From Ferruginibacter sp. (GTDB lineage: Bacteria > Bacteroidota > Bacteroidia > Chitinophagales > Chitinophagaceae), in NCBI GenBank assembly GCA_014379905.1, contig JACMKX010000063.1:61676-125675 (forward strand): DNA of 64,000 bases. Direction: 5' to 3'. This document shows positions 1 through 7,950 of the stretch, piece after piece; the stretch's first letter is position 1, and the number at the start of each line of letters is the position of its first letter. The notes under the pieces are model-generated. The model had not been told where the DNA came from, did not search any database, and was given only the letters and a program-made list of their open reading frames with translations. The translations under genes and the position numbers were made by a program.

Positions 1-451
1 CACACAACACAGCACCGGGGCCTACATGCGCAAAATCACCTATTTCACACTCATGTTCTATAACGCTGTACGTATTGCAGATAACACCCGTACCTATTTT
101 TGCAAAAGCGTTGATGGTTACATTGGCGGCAACCATTACACCATGAGAAGCTATTGTTACGGTATGATCGATGGTAGAAGTAGGATGAACCGCATTGATC
201 GGAACCAGGTTCCTTACGGCAAGATTGTTGAAAATATTTCTACGGATGCTGTTATTGCCTGTGGCAATAAAAAAATCCTGTTGTGTAAGGGCTTTAATGC
301 CTGTATCAGATAATTCTTTTCCGAAATATTTAAGGGAAAGCGGATTGGACTTTTTTTCCTCCGAATCGCAATAGCCTGTGGTTTTAATACCTAATGCATG
401 CAGGATCCCGTTAATTACATAGGAATGTCCTGAGTAACCTATTAGTATCAT
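1..451 (-). CDS. NeuD/PglD-type sugar O/N-acetyltransferase, 3' end cut by window edge
   Basis: The reverse strand reads open from an ATG at 451 to the window edge, giving 150 visible residues without a stop. The N-terminus has the small nucleotide-binding-like motif GYSGH (residues 5-9). From about residue 95 an isoleucine/valine-rich imperfect hexapeptide pattern begins (VTIASHGVMVAANVTINA, then IGTGVICNT and IGDFAHVGPGAV), which is the left-handed beta-helix of acyltransferases. This architecture is that of the NeuD/PglD sugar acetyltransferase family, which uses acetyl-CoA on nucleotide-linked amino sugars or sialic acids. It is divergent from the formyltransferase at 596. The substrate cannot be told, and the active-site and CoA-binding C-terminal coils are partly outside the window. 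Confidence 0.8.
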   Translation of the reverse strand, partial: MILIGYSGHSYVINGILHALGIKTTGYCDSEEKKSNPLSLKYFGKELSDTGIKALTQQDFFIATGNNSIRRNIFNNLAVRNLVPINAVHPTSTIDHTVTIASHGVMVAANVTINAFAKIGTGVICNTYSVIEHECEIGDFAHVGPGAVLC

Positions 452-560
452 GATATTGGAATTTAATTGAAATATTAACTTTCAACTATAACTTAACGCA
501 CCAGGTAATTTTTTTATTGTATTTGAACGGTTATTTTACAGCAAAAGCGATGCTGTATCC

Positions 561-591
561 TTGTGTAATACATTTGTTTAGTCTAATTTTG
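561..591 (+). promoter_or_regulatory. Bacteroidota-type promoter for the formyltransferase
   Basis: TTG at 561-563 and TAATTTTG at 584-591, separated by 20 bases, match the Bacteroidota -33/-7 pattern (TTTG, then TAnnTTTG). The -7 box ends only 4 bases before the ATG at 596, so the transcript would be leaderless or nearly so. Confidence 0.55.
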
Positions 592-595
592 CCCG

Positions 596-1237
596 ATGAG
601 CAAGCAGCCCGGACCCGTTATCTTATTTATCGGCAAAAAAGATGATTATTTTTCACAAATTGCAGCAGACTATTTAAGCGGGCATTTACCCGGGTCAACG
701 ATCGTTTACAGTTCAAGGCATGAGGCCATTCCCGATACGGTTAAAAACTGGAAAGGGGATTATCTCATTTCTTATTTATCGCAGTGGATAATACCTGCCG
801 CGGTTTTAGAAAATGCCGCTATTGGTGCATTAAACCTGCACCCCGGCAGTCCCGAATACCCGGGTATTGGCTGCACCAATTTTGCTATTTATAATAAAGA
901 AAAGGAATTTGGAATAACCTGCCATTATATGCTCCCAAAAGTTGACAGTGGCGTAATTGTAAAAGTTACCCGGTTTCCGCTCTATTCTTCTGACTCTGTG
1001 TATTCTCTTACCATGCGTTGCTATGCCGCCATTTTGAGTACTTTTTTTGAATTATTAGATGAAATATTAGCCGGAAAAGTACCCGCTGCAAATGGCGATC
1101 AATGGCAGAGAAAAGCCTATACCAGAAAACAATTGAATGAGTTATGCGAGCTTACCAGGGACATGAATGAAATGGAAATTGAAAAAAGAATAAAAGCAAC
1201 CACTTTCGGTCAACGTCAATGGGCCCATTATAAGTGA
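596..1237 (+). CDS. Formyltransferase-family protein (likely sugar N-formyltransferase)
   Basis: This 213-residue protein matches the catalytic fold of methionyl-tRNA/sugar formyltransferases, which use N10-formyl-tetrahydrofolate. The family catalytic triad is visible: N80 and H82 in ALNLHPGSPEYPG, and D117 in the KVDSGVIV stretch. It is shorter than methionyl-tRNA formyltransferase (about 310 residues) and lacks that enzyme's C-terminal tRNA-binding domain. With polysaccharide genes around it, formylation of an amino sugar on a nucleotide is the best guess. It starts at ATG 596 directly behind a TAATTTTG box. An amino-sugar substrate would need an aminotransferase, and none is seen in this window. 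Family assignment is firm; the substrate is inferred. Confidence 0.8.
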   Translation: MSKQPGPVILFIGKKDDYFSQIAADYLSGHLPGSTIVYSSRHEAIPDTVKNWKGDYLISYLSQWIIPAAVLENAAIGALNLHPGSPEYPGIGCTNFAIYNKEKEFGITCHYMLPKVDSGVIVKVTRFPLYSSDSVYSLTMRCYAAILSTFFELLDEILAGKVPAANGDQWQRKAYTRKQLNELCELTRDMNEMEIEKRIKATTFGQRQWAHYK

Positions 1238-1265
1238 GTACCTGTTTTCACCTTAAAAAATAGTA

Positions 1266-1646
1266 ATGGATCCATTATCACCCGGAACGGAGGCTTCTAA
1301 AAATATAGCATCAAAAATTATTCTTTTTTTTGACCTGGCCGACATCGCTTTTCATAAATATTTACCCAATAAATTCCTGTTACATGCGCTCTGTATCAGA
1401 AAGAGTAACGAGGCTATTTACCGGCAGTTAACGGAACACGCCTCCCTATGGCCGGAAGTAATTCAAAAAGATGTGGCGCTGCTCTTAAATCATTATGATA
1501 TCTGGTTTACCCAATTTGATGATTTCCTCAAGACAAAAACATTTGCGCTCAACGAAGCCTTTATTTTTTATCACCTGGATGATCAGAGCGCTTTCCCCAA
1601 AACCAGTGCGAAAAATATTTACGATTATTGCAAAAAACAGCTGTAA
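1266..1646 (+). CDS. Hypothetical protein downstream of the formyltransferase
   Basis: This is a 126-residue protein that I do not recognise. It starts at ATG 1266, 28 bases after the formyltransferase stop and on the same strand, so the two are probably co-transcribed. It has no signal peptide, no obvious membrane segment and no repeated motif. It is rich in aromatic residues and looks mostly helical, with hydrophobic spacing through residues 15-60 and a YDYCKKQL C-terminus. It ends 6 bases before the convergent GT4 gene. Its position suggests a role tied to the formyltransferase, but nothing in the sequence says what it does. Confidence 0.6.
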   Translation: MDPLSPGTEASKNIASKIILFFDLADIAFHKYLPNKFLLHALCIRKSNEAIYRQLTEHASLWPEVIQKDVALLLNHYDIWFTQFDDFLKTKTFALNEAFIFYHLDDQSAFPKTSAKNIYDYCKKQL

Positions 1647-1652
1647 TAAATG

Positions 1653-2807
1653 CTATTGATAAAGGAGTGCAGTGTATTCCTGCAGCATGGTTTTCCAAAA
1701 AATTTCTCTCGGAAAGTTATTGTAAACAAAGTGGTATTGTTCTTCTGCCATTGCTTTCATTTCACCGGGGTGAGCTATAGCCCGGGTTAGTTGCTCTTTA
1801 AGGCTTTCTGTATCCTGGTCTTTAAACAAAAGTCCTGTTTTTCCATGAATCACTATATCAACATTGCCCGGTATACTGCTGCACAATATGGGCAATTTCA
1901 TTACAGAGGCCTGGAGTAGTACATTGGGGAACCCTTCCCGGTAAGTAGGGAATACAAAAAAATCAGCAAGCGCCATATAATATTCAACATATTCTGTCCA
2001 GGCAACATGAATGATCGCGGGGTTGCTGCCGATCGCATTTTCTATATGAATGGGCAAAGGATCCAGGGATCTTTCAAAATCCCCGGTCAGTATAAGCCTT
2101 AAAGAAGCATTATTTTTTTGTATTGCTTCAAATACGGTGATTAATTCAACAATACCTTTATCTGCAACCAGCCTTCCCGTAAAAAGCAAATACATCATTC
2201 CGGTGTGGTGATCAATTTTTTGTTTGATGACTGCCAAAGTAGCCGGATCTAGCGTATCCTTATTAAACCTTCCCGTATCTACCCCATTGGAAGATCCTTT
2301 GCCTATGATGGTAAGTTTTGCAGGGGAACAAAATTTATGTTCAATGATAAACTTTTTCATAGAATCGCCGTTGGGCCAAACGTTGGTAGCGGCAGCGTAG
2401 GTAAGCTTTTCTATAAATTTTAATAGTTTTAATTTCAATCCTTTCTCCACCATTAAGGGCAGGCCCGCAACCGTATGAATTCTTACCTGGGTGCTGCATA
2501 TCCATGCAGCCAACATTCCCAGCAAACCTGCTTTGGGTGTGTGTGTATGAACAATGGCTGGTTTTTCTTTGCGTATTATTTTTATTAATTGAACGAGGCT
2601 TTTCAGGTCCTGCCAGGGGGTGATCTTTCTTGTCATGGCCACCACAATATGCCTGCAATGCTCGTTTTTTATAACATCTTCGAGCTCGGGCCCATCAGCA
2701 CTTATCATTAATACTTCCAGCCCGTTTTTCTGCATATAGTTCATCTGGCTGCGCAACAGGGACCGTAAGGCGAGTGGAACGGTCGTGATCCGTATTATTT
2801 TTTTCAT
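1653..2807 (-). CDS. Glycosyltransferase family 4 (PglA-like)
   Basis: A 384-residue GT-B fold retaining glycosyltransferase. The acceptor-side motif HTHTPKAGLLG (residues 87-97) is typical of the PglA/WbpT-like branch, and the donor domain carries FTGRLVADKGI (209-219) and the C-terminal FPTYREGFPNVLLQA (286-300). The usual E-x7-E pair is E291 but Q299, so the second glutamate is replaced; this also occurs in active relatives. It probably adds a hexose or N-acetylhexosamine to the lipid-linked repeat unit at the inner face of the membrane. It is separated from the GT2 gene upstream by a terminator and has its own TATTTTTG box. The sugar specificity is unknown. Confidence 0.88.
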   Translation of the reverse strand: MKKIIRITTVPLALRSLLRSQMNYMQKNGLEVLMISADGPELEDVIKNEHCRHIVVAMTRKITPWQDLKSLVQLIKIIRKEKPAIVHTHTPKAGLLGMLAAWICSTQVRIHTVAGLPLMVEKGLKLKLLKFIEKLTYAAATNVWPNGDSMKKFIIEHKFCSPAKLTIIGKGSSNGVDTGRFNKDTLDPATLAVIKQKIDHHTGMMYLLFTGRLVADKGIVELITVFEAIQKNNASLRLILTGDFERSLDPLPIHIENAIGSNPAIIHVAWTEYVEYYMALADFFVFPTYREGFPNVLLQASVMKLPILCSSIPGNVDIVIHGKTGLLFKDQDTESLKEQLTRAIAHPGEMKAMAEEQYHFVYNNFPREIFWKTMLQEYTALLYQ

Positions 2808-2832
2808 TCAGGCATTATAAATTTCCAAAGGT

Positions 2833-2840
2833 CAAAAATA
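2833..2840 (-). promoter_or_regulatory. -7 box for the GT4 gene at 2807
   Basis: The minus strand reads TATTTTTG, matching TAnnTTTG, 25 bases upstream of the ATG at 2807. It lies just after the terminator hairpin at 2867-2884, as expected for a fresh transcription start. No convincing -33 TTTG is present. Confidence 0.35.
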
Positions 2841-2866
2841 GCATGGATTGCTTTAAAAAAATAAAA

Positions 2867-2884
2867 AGGCTCTTTAAGGAGCCT
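2867..2884 (-). terminator. Rho-independent terminator after the GT2/glf unit
   Basis: On the minus strand AGGCTC and GAGCCT form a 6-bp stem with a 6-base loop, followed by TTTTTATTTTTTT. It lies 35 bases beyond the stop of the GT2 gene at 2920, and separates it from the GT4 gene. Confidence 0.75.
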
Positions 2885-2919
2885 ATAGATATATTTTTTA
2901 TGCTGTAGTTATCGGTTGC

Positions 2920-3885
2920 TCAGGAAGAAAGTGAGCGGATATATTTTTTGGGAAATGGATATTTGAACTGGTCAAAAAAAGATCGTTTAGAACTCAGTTT
3001 TAATCTATTCAAAATTTCGCCCGGAGTGGTTTCAAACCTGCTAAACAGTGCATCTGTGGCGGGCCAGAACATAAATTGAAGTTTTTTTCTGCGGTTTGTT
3101 TTCTGCAAAAAGACAATCACCCCCATAAAAGCAACAATAAAACTGAAATAACATATATAGGCGTATGCCGCAGACCTGAATTTTGCTTTATGAACGTGTA
3201 ACCTGTTTCTCACATAAAAGTACATTTTCCAGGAGGCGGAAAAATCCCAGTCCTGCCTCAACGAAAAAGCTGTAGAAGGATGGTAATGAACACTGTTGGC
3301 AACAGTAGCAACAGGAATATTATTTTTCCTGGTTATGCGGTAATAATATTCTGTTTCATCTCCCCATAAAAAGAAATTTTTATTGGGCAGTCCTACACGT
3401 TCAATGATTTTTCTGTGAAGTAAAGTGCCATTGAAAAGATGGCCTTTTCCGTGAATAAGCTCACAATCAACCTGGTTTAAAGAAGTATATTCACCCGTTT
3501 TCCATACCAGCGTATCTTTATCTTCCTTGTCTACCACAATACAATTTAATAACCTTAACTGTTTTGCGTCGTCGGCTTTTAACAGGTTTTCAAATGCATG
3601 GTGCGCCGGGTAACCATCGTCATCCATACACCATATCCATGAATAGCCATTTTTGTATGCCCAATCTATCCCGGAACTAAATCCACCTGCGGAACCAAAA
3701 TTTTCCTGGGAAATAAATACTATATCGTTTTGGGCCGATAACCATTTTTCAGTATCATCTGTACTGCCGTTGTTTACAACGAGTATTTGATCAGGTTTAC
3801 GGCTTTGATTGCGTAACGCATTTATACAATTTGCCAGAAGCTTTTCCCTGTTGTAGGTAACTACAACAGCAATTGTTTTTTCCAT
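2920..3885 (-). CDS. GT2 glycosyltransferase, candidate galactofuranosyltransferase
   Basis: A 321-residue GT-A fold enzyme: nucleotide-binding VVVTYNRE (7-14), NNGSTDDT (38-45), metal-binding DDD at 88-90 in WCMDDDGYP, and WGDETEY at 174-180, a motif typical of the GlfT/rhamnosyltransferase-like GT2 branch. A hydrophobic segment at about 242-263 may anchor the C-terminus to the membrane. The next gene upstream on the same strand is UDP-galactopyranose mutase, 171 bases away, so UDP-galactofuranose is the most likely donor. A strong terminator follows. Family assignment is solid, while the Galf donor is an inference from the neighbour and the GlfT-like motif. Confidence 0.85.
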   Translation of the reverse strand: MEKTIAVVVTYNREKLLANCINALRNQSRKPDQILVVNNGSTDDTEKWLSAQNDIVFISQENFGSAGGFSSGIDWAYKNGYSWIWCMDDDGYPAHHAFENLLKADDAKQLRLLNCIVVDKEDKDTLVWKTGEYTSLNQVDCELIHGKGHLFNGTLLHRKIIERVGLPNKNFFLWGDETEYYYRITRKNNIPVATVANSVHYHPSTAFSLRQDWDFSASWKMYFYVRNRLHVHKAKFRSAAYAYICYFSFIVAFMGVIVFLQKTNRRKKLQFMFWPATDALFSRFETTPGEILNRLKLSSKRSFFDQFKYPFPKKYIRSLSS

Positions 3886-4056
3886 CGACTTTTCTTTACA
3901 GGATATTGAATCATCTAACCATGACCAGGAAAATTATTGCTGCTCAATAAGTTAAAATGGTTATTTGGACAATGAGGTAACGTATATTATCCTGCTTTTA
4001 TTGTCTATCGAAGGCGTATATCTACGCTATCCTGTAAAAAATTGTGTAGGATCGTG

Positions 4057-5217
4057 CTAAAATGCCTCGTCGTTTGGAAAAACATCGGGTATGCTATTGC
4101 TTTGGGTGGCGGTAATAAAATGAGCTGCATAACTTAATGCCTCCCCTATTACATTATGCATATCCATGTAACGATAGGTGGCCAGCCTTCCCAGGAAAGA
4201 TGTTGTTGAAAGCCTAGCTGCTTCTTCCCTATATTGTTGCAGTAGTACTTTGTCGGCCTGCAATCGCTTGGGATAATAGGGGATATCATCCGGCGTGGTT
4301 TCTTTACTAAATTCTTTAAAACAAATGGTATCGTTGTGTTTTTCCCAATAGGTAAAATGTTTATGTTCTGTGATGCGGGTATGTGGAACATCTGCTTCGC
4401 AATAGTTCATTTGAGTTACACCCTGGTAGTCTCCTTCTGCATAAATTGTTTCAAAAGTAACAGTGCGATAGCCTAACCTTCCATGTTTATAATGGAACCA
4501 GGCATCAATAGGGCCTGTATAAAAAACATGATCGTAACCGCTGGTATCTTCTTTACTATCGAATTTTTTATTGAGGGTGACGTTTATTTTCGGGTTATCA
4601 ATAAACTTTTCTATCAGTCCTGTATAACCATCTACAGGAATTCCTGTATAAATATTGTTGTGATAATTATCATCGTAGTTAAACCTGACAGGTATTCGTT
4701 TTAAAATAGAAGCAGGTAGTTCTGTTGGTTCGCAACCCCATTGCTTTTTAGTATAACCATAAAAGAAGGCTTTGTAAAGATCTTTGCCAATAAATCGCAT
4801 GGCCTGCTCTTCAAAATTCTGAGGGTCTTCAATTGTTTTATCTGCCTGTGTTTCTAAAAATTCCCGGGCTTCATCCGGCGTGAGTGTTTTATTGAAAAAC
4901 TGGTTGATGGTATGCAGGTTAACCGGAAGTGAATACACTTTGCCACTGCTCATTGCTTTTACCCGGTGCACATAGGGCTTAAATTCCATGAAGCTGTTAA
5001 CAAAATCCCAGATCTCTTTTTTATCGGTATTAAAAATATGGGGGCCATATTCATGCACCATGATACCTGTTTTTTCATCTCTTTTAGTGTGACAATTGCC
5101 GGCTATATGATCTCTCTCATCCCAGATTTCAATTGTGCAATCGAGTGCTGCTGAAAGCCTGTTGGCTAGTACGGTACCGGATAAGCCGGCCCCAATGATC
5201 AGGAATTTGTATGCCAC
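4057..5217 (-). CDS. glf: UDP-galactopyranose mutase
   Basis: A 386-residue flavoenzyme that converts UDP-galactopyranose to UDP-galactofuranose in the cytoplasm. The FAD-binding GAGLSG (residues 9-14) sits at the N-terminus after a beta strand, followed by the conserved HEYGPHIFNT stretch and the C-terminal FLGRLATYRYMDM typical of this family. Length fits the family (about 370-390). The start is a GTG at 5217, since no in-frame ATG precedes the FAD motif. A near-match promoter box (TTATTTTG on the minus strand, 5239-5246) lies about 21 bases upstream. It implies that a galactofuranose residue is part of the glycan made here. Confidence 0.96.
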   Translation of the reverse strand: MAYKFLIIGAGLSGTVLANRLSAALDCTIEIWDERDHIAGNCHTKRDEKTGIMVHEYGPHIFNTDKKEIWDFVNSFMEFKPYVHRVKAMSSGKVYSLPVNLHTINQFFNKTLTPDEAREFLETQADKTIEDPQNFEEQAMRFIGKDLYKAFFYGYTKKQWGCEPTELPASILKRIPVRFNYDDNYHNNIYTGIPVDGYTGLIEKFIDNPKINVTLNKKFDSKEDTSGYDHVFYTGPIDAWFHYKHGRLGYRTVTFETIYAEGDYQGVTQMNYCEADVPHTRITEHKHFTYWEKHNDTICFKEFSKETTPDDIPYYPKRLQADKVLLQQYREEAARLSTTSFLGRLATYRYMDMHNVIGEALSYAAHFITATQSNSIPDVFPNDEAF

Positions 5218-5340
5218 GTTAGATTTTTTTTATATCTGCAAAATAAATGGTATTATTCAATTTGGAATCAATTAATAATTATAATTTGCTGTGACCGGGC
5301 ATGTTTTTATGCCAGCGTCCCCTGATTAGATAATACGTTC

Positions 5341-6678
5341 ATGAGTCTTTTAGATTTTATAGCATTTTTTATTTACAGCATACTACTTTTTTTCCTGGTT
5401 TCTTTTCTCGGAAAAAAAATTAAGCAACCAAAGGTTAAGTTATACTATATACGAGCCTACTGGTTAAAAGTATTCTTTTGTTTTTGCTATAGCATTTTTG
5501 TGCTGTATATATCCGCCGGGGATACCAGTACGTTGTTTTTCCCTGAGGGGTACCATTTTTATAAATTATTATTACGCGACCCGGAACAAATAAGCGTTTT
5601 TTTTGAAAAAGGAACGGATATATCTGCGAATTTACTTGCCAATCCCAGGCACCTGGGTTATTTTGCCGATGAAGGCAATTTTATTGTTATAAAAATTACC
5701 GCCCTGCTTTGTTTCCTGGGTTTTGGAAAATACATGGTGGTTAATTTATTTTTTGCGCTAATTGCATTCTCCGGAATCTGGAAGCTGTTTAATTTCTTTT
5801 TAGATCAATATCCCAAGCTGGGCAGGGAAATGGCTATCGCCCTTTTATTTTTACCCACACTCACATTCTGGAGTTCCGGAATTTTGAAGGATTCACTGTC
5901 GATTGCATCACTGGGCTGGTTCACTTATTCGGCTTACCAGTTGTTATATCATAAAAGAAATATACTACTCAATTTAACCATCCTATTTATTAGTATATAT
6001 TTATTTTCTGTAGTAAAGATTTATATACTGGTTGCCTACCTTCCTGCATTTTTTGTATTCCTTATTTTGAAAAATACCATGCTTCTTAAAAGCACTTTTT
6101 CGAAAGTATTTTTCATTCTTACATTTATTGCAATAAGCATTGCCGGCTTTACCTATGTAACCGGTACTATGACAACGGCTATTTCAAAATATGCAGGGGA
6201 AGATATTGTGGAAGGAATTTCCGGGTACCAGGCTAATTATGCGTACCAGGGTGAAAACCAGGATGGTTCTTACTTTTCACTAGGAGTTGAATTTGATCCC
6301 AAATCTCCTAATTTATTAAAAATTGCGCCTGCAGCTATTGTTGCTACGTTGTTTCGTCCCTTTATTTGGGAATCGAGGAGTGTATCTACCCTGCTTACTT
6401 CCCTGGAAAGTTTTTCGCTAATGCTCTTTACTATTTATGTACTTTTTAAAATAGGGTTATTGAAATTCATAAAACTTATTTTCAAATATCCAATTATTCT
6501 TTACAGCCTTACCTTTTCACTCATTTTCGCCCTTTTCATCGGAGCAACTACCTTAAATTTTGGTTCTCTTGTACGCTATAAAATTCCCTGTATTCCTTTT
6601 TACCTGATCTCCTTATTTCTTCTTCTATATCACCAGAAAACAGATATTGCTGCACTTAAAAAAACTGGTGCCCAATAA
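5341..6678 (+). CDS. Polytopic membrane protein, candidate O-antigen/capsule polymerase (Wzy-like), copy 1
   Basis: A 445-residue, very hydrophobic protein with about 10-12 predicted membrane segments and a loop near residues 285-330. It is a clear paralogue of the protein at 21047: both have GDT after an early membrane helix (60-62 here), FW-S-G-KD (FWSSGILKD, 176-184), LFRPFIWESR (337-346) and LVRYKIPC-PFY (410-420) in the same order. Wzy polymerases are poorly conserved, so this is assigned by topology, size and locus context only. It lies alone on the plus strand between glf and a GT4 gene. A membrane glycosyltransferase is the alternative. Confidence 0.6.
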   Translation: MSLLDFIAFFIYSILLFFLVSFLGKKIKQPKVKLYYIRAYWLKVFFCFCYSIFVLYISAGDTSTLFFPEGYHFYKLLLRDPEQISVFFEKGTDISANLLANPRHLGYFADEGNFIVIKITALLCFLGFGKYMVVNLFFALIAFSGIWKLFNFFLDQYPKLGREMAIALLFLPTLTFWSSGILKDSLSIASLGWFTYSAYQLLYHKRNILLNLTILFISIYLFSVVKIYILVAYLPAFFVFLILKNTMLLKSTFSKVFFILTFIAISIAGFTYVTGTMTTAISKYAGEDIVEGISGYQANYAYQGENQDGSYFSLGVEFDPKSPNLLKIAPAAIVATLFRPFIWESRSVSTLLTSLESFSLMLFTIYVLFKIGLLKFIKLIFKYPIILYSLTFSLIFALFIGATTLNFGSLVRYKIPCIPFYLISLFLLLYHQKTDIAALKKTGAQ

Positions 6679-6694
6679 TATTGTACCCTTAAAA

Positions 6695-7930
6695 TTAAGA
6701 GAGTATCTCGTTATAGATTTCTATATATGACTTCACAGCATGCTCCAGGCCATACGTTTCGCGGGCACCTGCTATGATAGCATTTGTATCAAAGGCAGGC
6801 TCATCCATTACCTGGTCAATTACCTTTGCGAAATCGGCCCCGCCAAAACCATCTACAATATACCCCGACTGGTACTTTTCTACAATTTCTTTTACATCGC
6901 CCACTCCGCTGTTGGTTATAACCGGAATGCCCATAGCCATGATCTCCCCGTGTTTGGTGGGTGATGAAGAAAGTTTTGAGTAGCAGGGTTTAATAAAAAA
7001 TATGGAGTAATCGCAAAGAGAAAGTAACAGGGGTATCCGGGATCTTTTGCCTTTCACGGTAATAATTTTATCGCCGCTTAACCCGGCGGTGCTGGCAGCT
7101 GTCAATATTACCTCATGCCGGTGCGGTGAAATAAATAGAAATTTTACAGCAGGAATTTTATCACTTAAGAGTTTACAGAAAAGCAGCATTTCACTGCTCA
7201 TATACCAGCCCCCGATGGAACCCAGGTACCCAACCACCAAATCATTTTCGTTAATATTCAATTCTTCCTGCAGCCTTTTTTTGTCGGCTGCTGCAATCCT
7301 TTCCGGATTAAATAATTGAGTATCCACGCTACAGGGAATCATCCTAAGCGCTGTACCTCTTTTAAATTCCGGCCACTGTACAATTATATCCCGGGCAGCA
7401 TTGGTGAGGCACACAATTCCATCATTCATTATTACCGCCTGTGATTCTTTCTTTTTAAAATAATGGTAAACTTTGTTGTAAAGCGGATTAGCAAGGTTCC
7501 ACATATTTCCTTCTACCCGGCTATCCGCAAAAAATTCCCTGATATCATTCAGAAATTTCACACCATATTTTTCCTTCATCCATATACCTACCAATGCTGG
7601 TATCCCCGGCCGGGTATGTACCATACTAATAATATGGGTTTTATGGATCTTTCGGGCTGCCTGCTTTAATTTCCGGATATCCCACAGTGTTGAAAAAAGC
7701 GGGGGCTTTTTAGTATAGCTGATGGGTACCCATTCTATATTGAACCCTTTTAACAGCTCTTCTATGTCAGCCCTGGTTTCATTGAAAACCTCTTTTTTTT
7801 CACAGCTCAAAATAAAAATGCGATATCCTGCTTTGCTGATGCCCTGTAAATATGGAATAACCTGGCTTTGACCAAGTGGATCTGTCATACCATCGTAAGA
7901 GATGAACAGTACATTTTTTGATTGAGGCAA
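6695..7930 (-). CDS. Glycosyltransferase family 4
   Basis: A 411-residue GT-B glycosyltransferase: the N-terminal LFISYDGMTDPLGQSQVIPY stretch is typical of a bacterial GT4 subgroup, with a donor-site GYLGSIGGWYM region in the middle and SPTKHGEIMAMGIPVI near the C-terminus, where the first Glu/Lys of the nucleotide-sugar site sits. It follows the asparagine synthase gene by 20 bases and is the last gene of the long rfbB operon. The only start after the asnB stop is TTG at 7930; no in-frame ATG lies before the conserved N-terminal strand. The sugar specificity is unknown. Confidence 0.85.
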   Translation of the reverse strand: MPQSKNVLFISYDGMTDPLGQSQVIPYLQGISKAGYRIFILSCEKKEVFNETRADIEELLKGFNIEWVPISYTKKPPLFSTLWDIRKLKQAARKIHKTHIISMVHTRPGIPALVGIWMKEKYGVKFLNDIREFFADSRVEGNMWNLANPLYNKVYHYFKKKESQAVIMNDGIVCLTNAARDIIVQWPEFKRGTALRMIPCSVDTQLFNPERIAAADKKRLQEELNINENDLVVGYLGSIGGWYMSSEMLLFCKLLSDKIPAVKFLFISPHRHEVILTAASTAGLSGDKIITVKGKRSRIPLLLSLCDYSIFFIKPCYSKLSSSPTKHGEIMAMGIPVITNSGVGDVKEIVEKYQSGYIVDGFGGADFAKVIDQVMDEPAFDTNAIIAGARETYGLEHAVKSYIEIYNEILS

Positions 7931-7950
7931 TTTTCCCGTTTTATGTTTTA

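Noticed and set aside
26..313. Plus-strand ORF of 95 codons at the left edge
   Set aside because: It is the antisense shadow of the NeuD/PglD-like gene, whose minus-strand frame shows a real hexapeptide pattern.
2341..2658. Second minus-strand ORF inside the GT4 gene
   Set aside because: It is a different frame of a well-supported glycosyltransferase and shows no family features.
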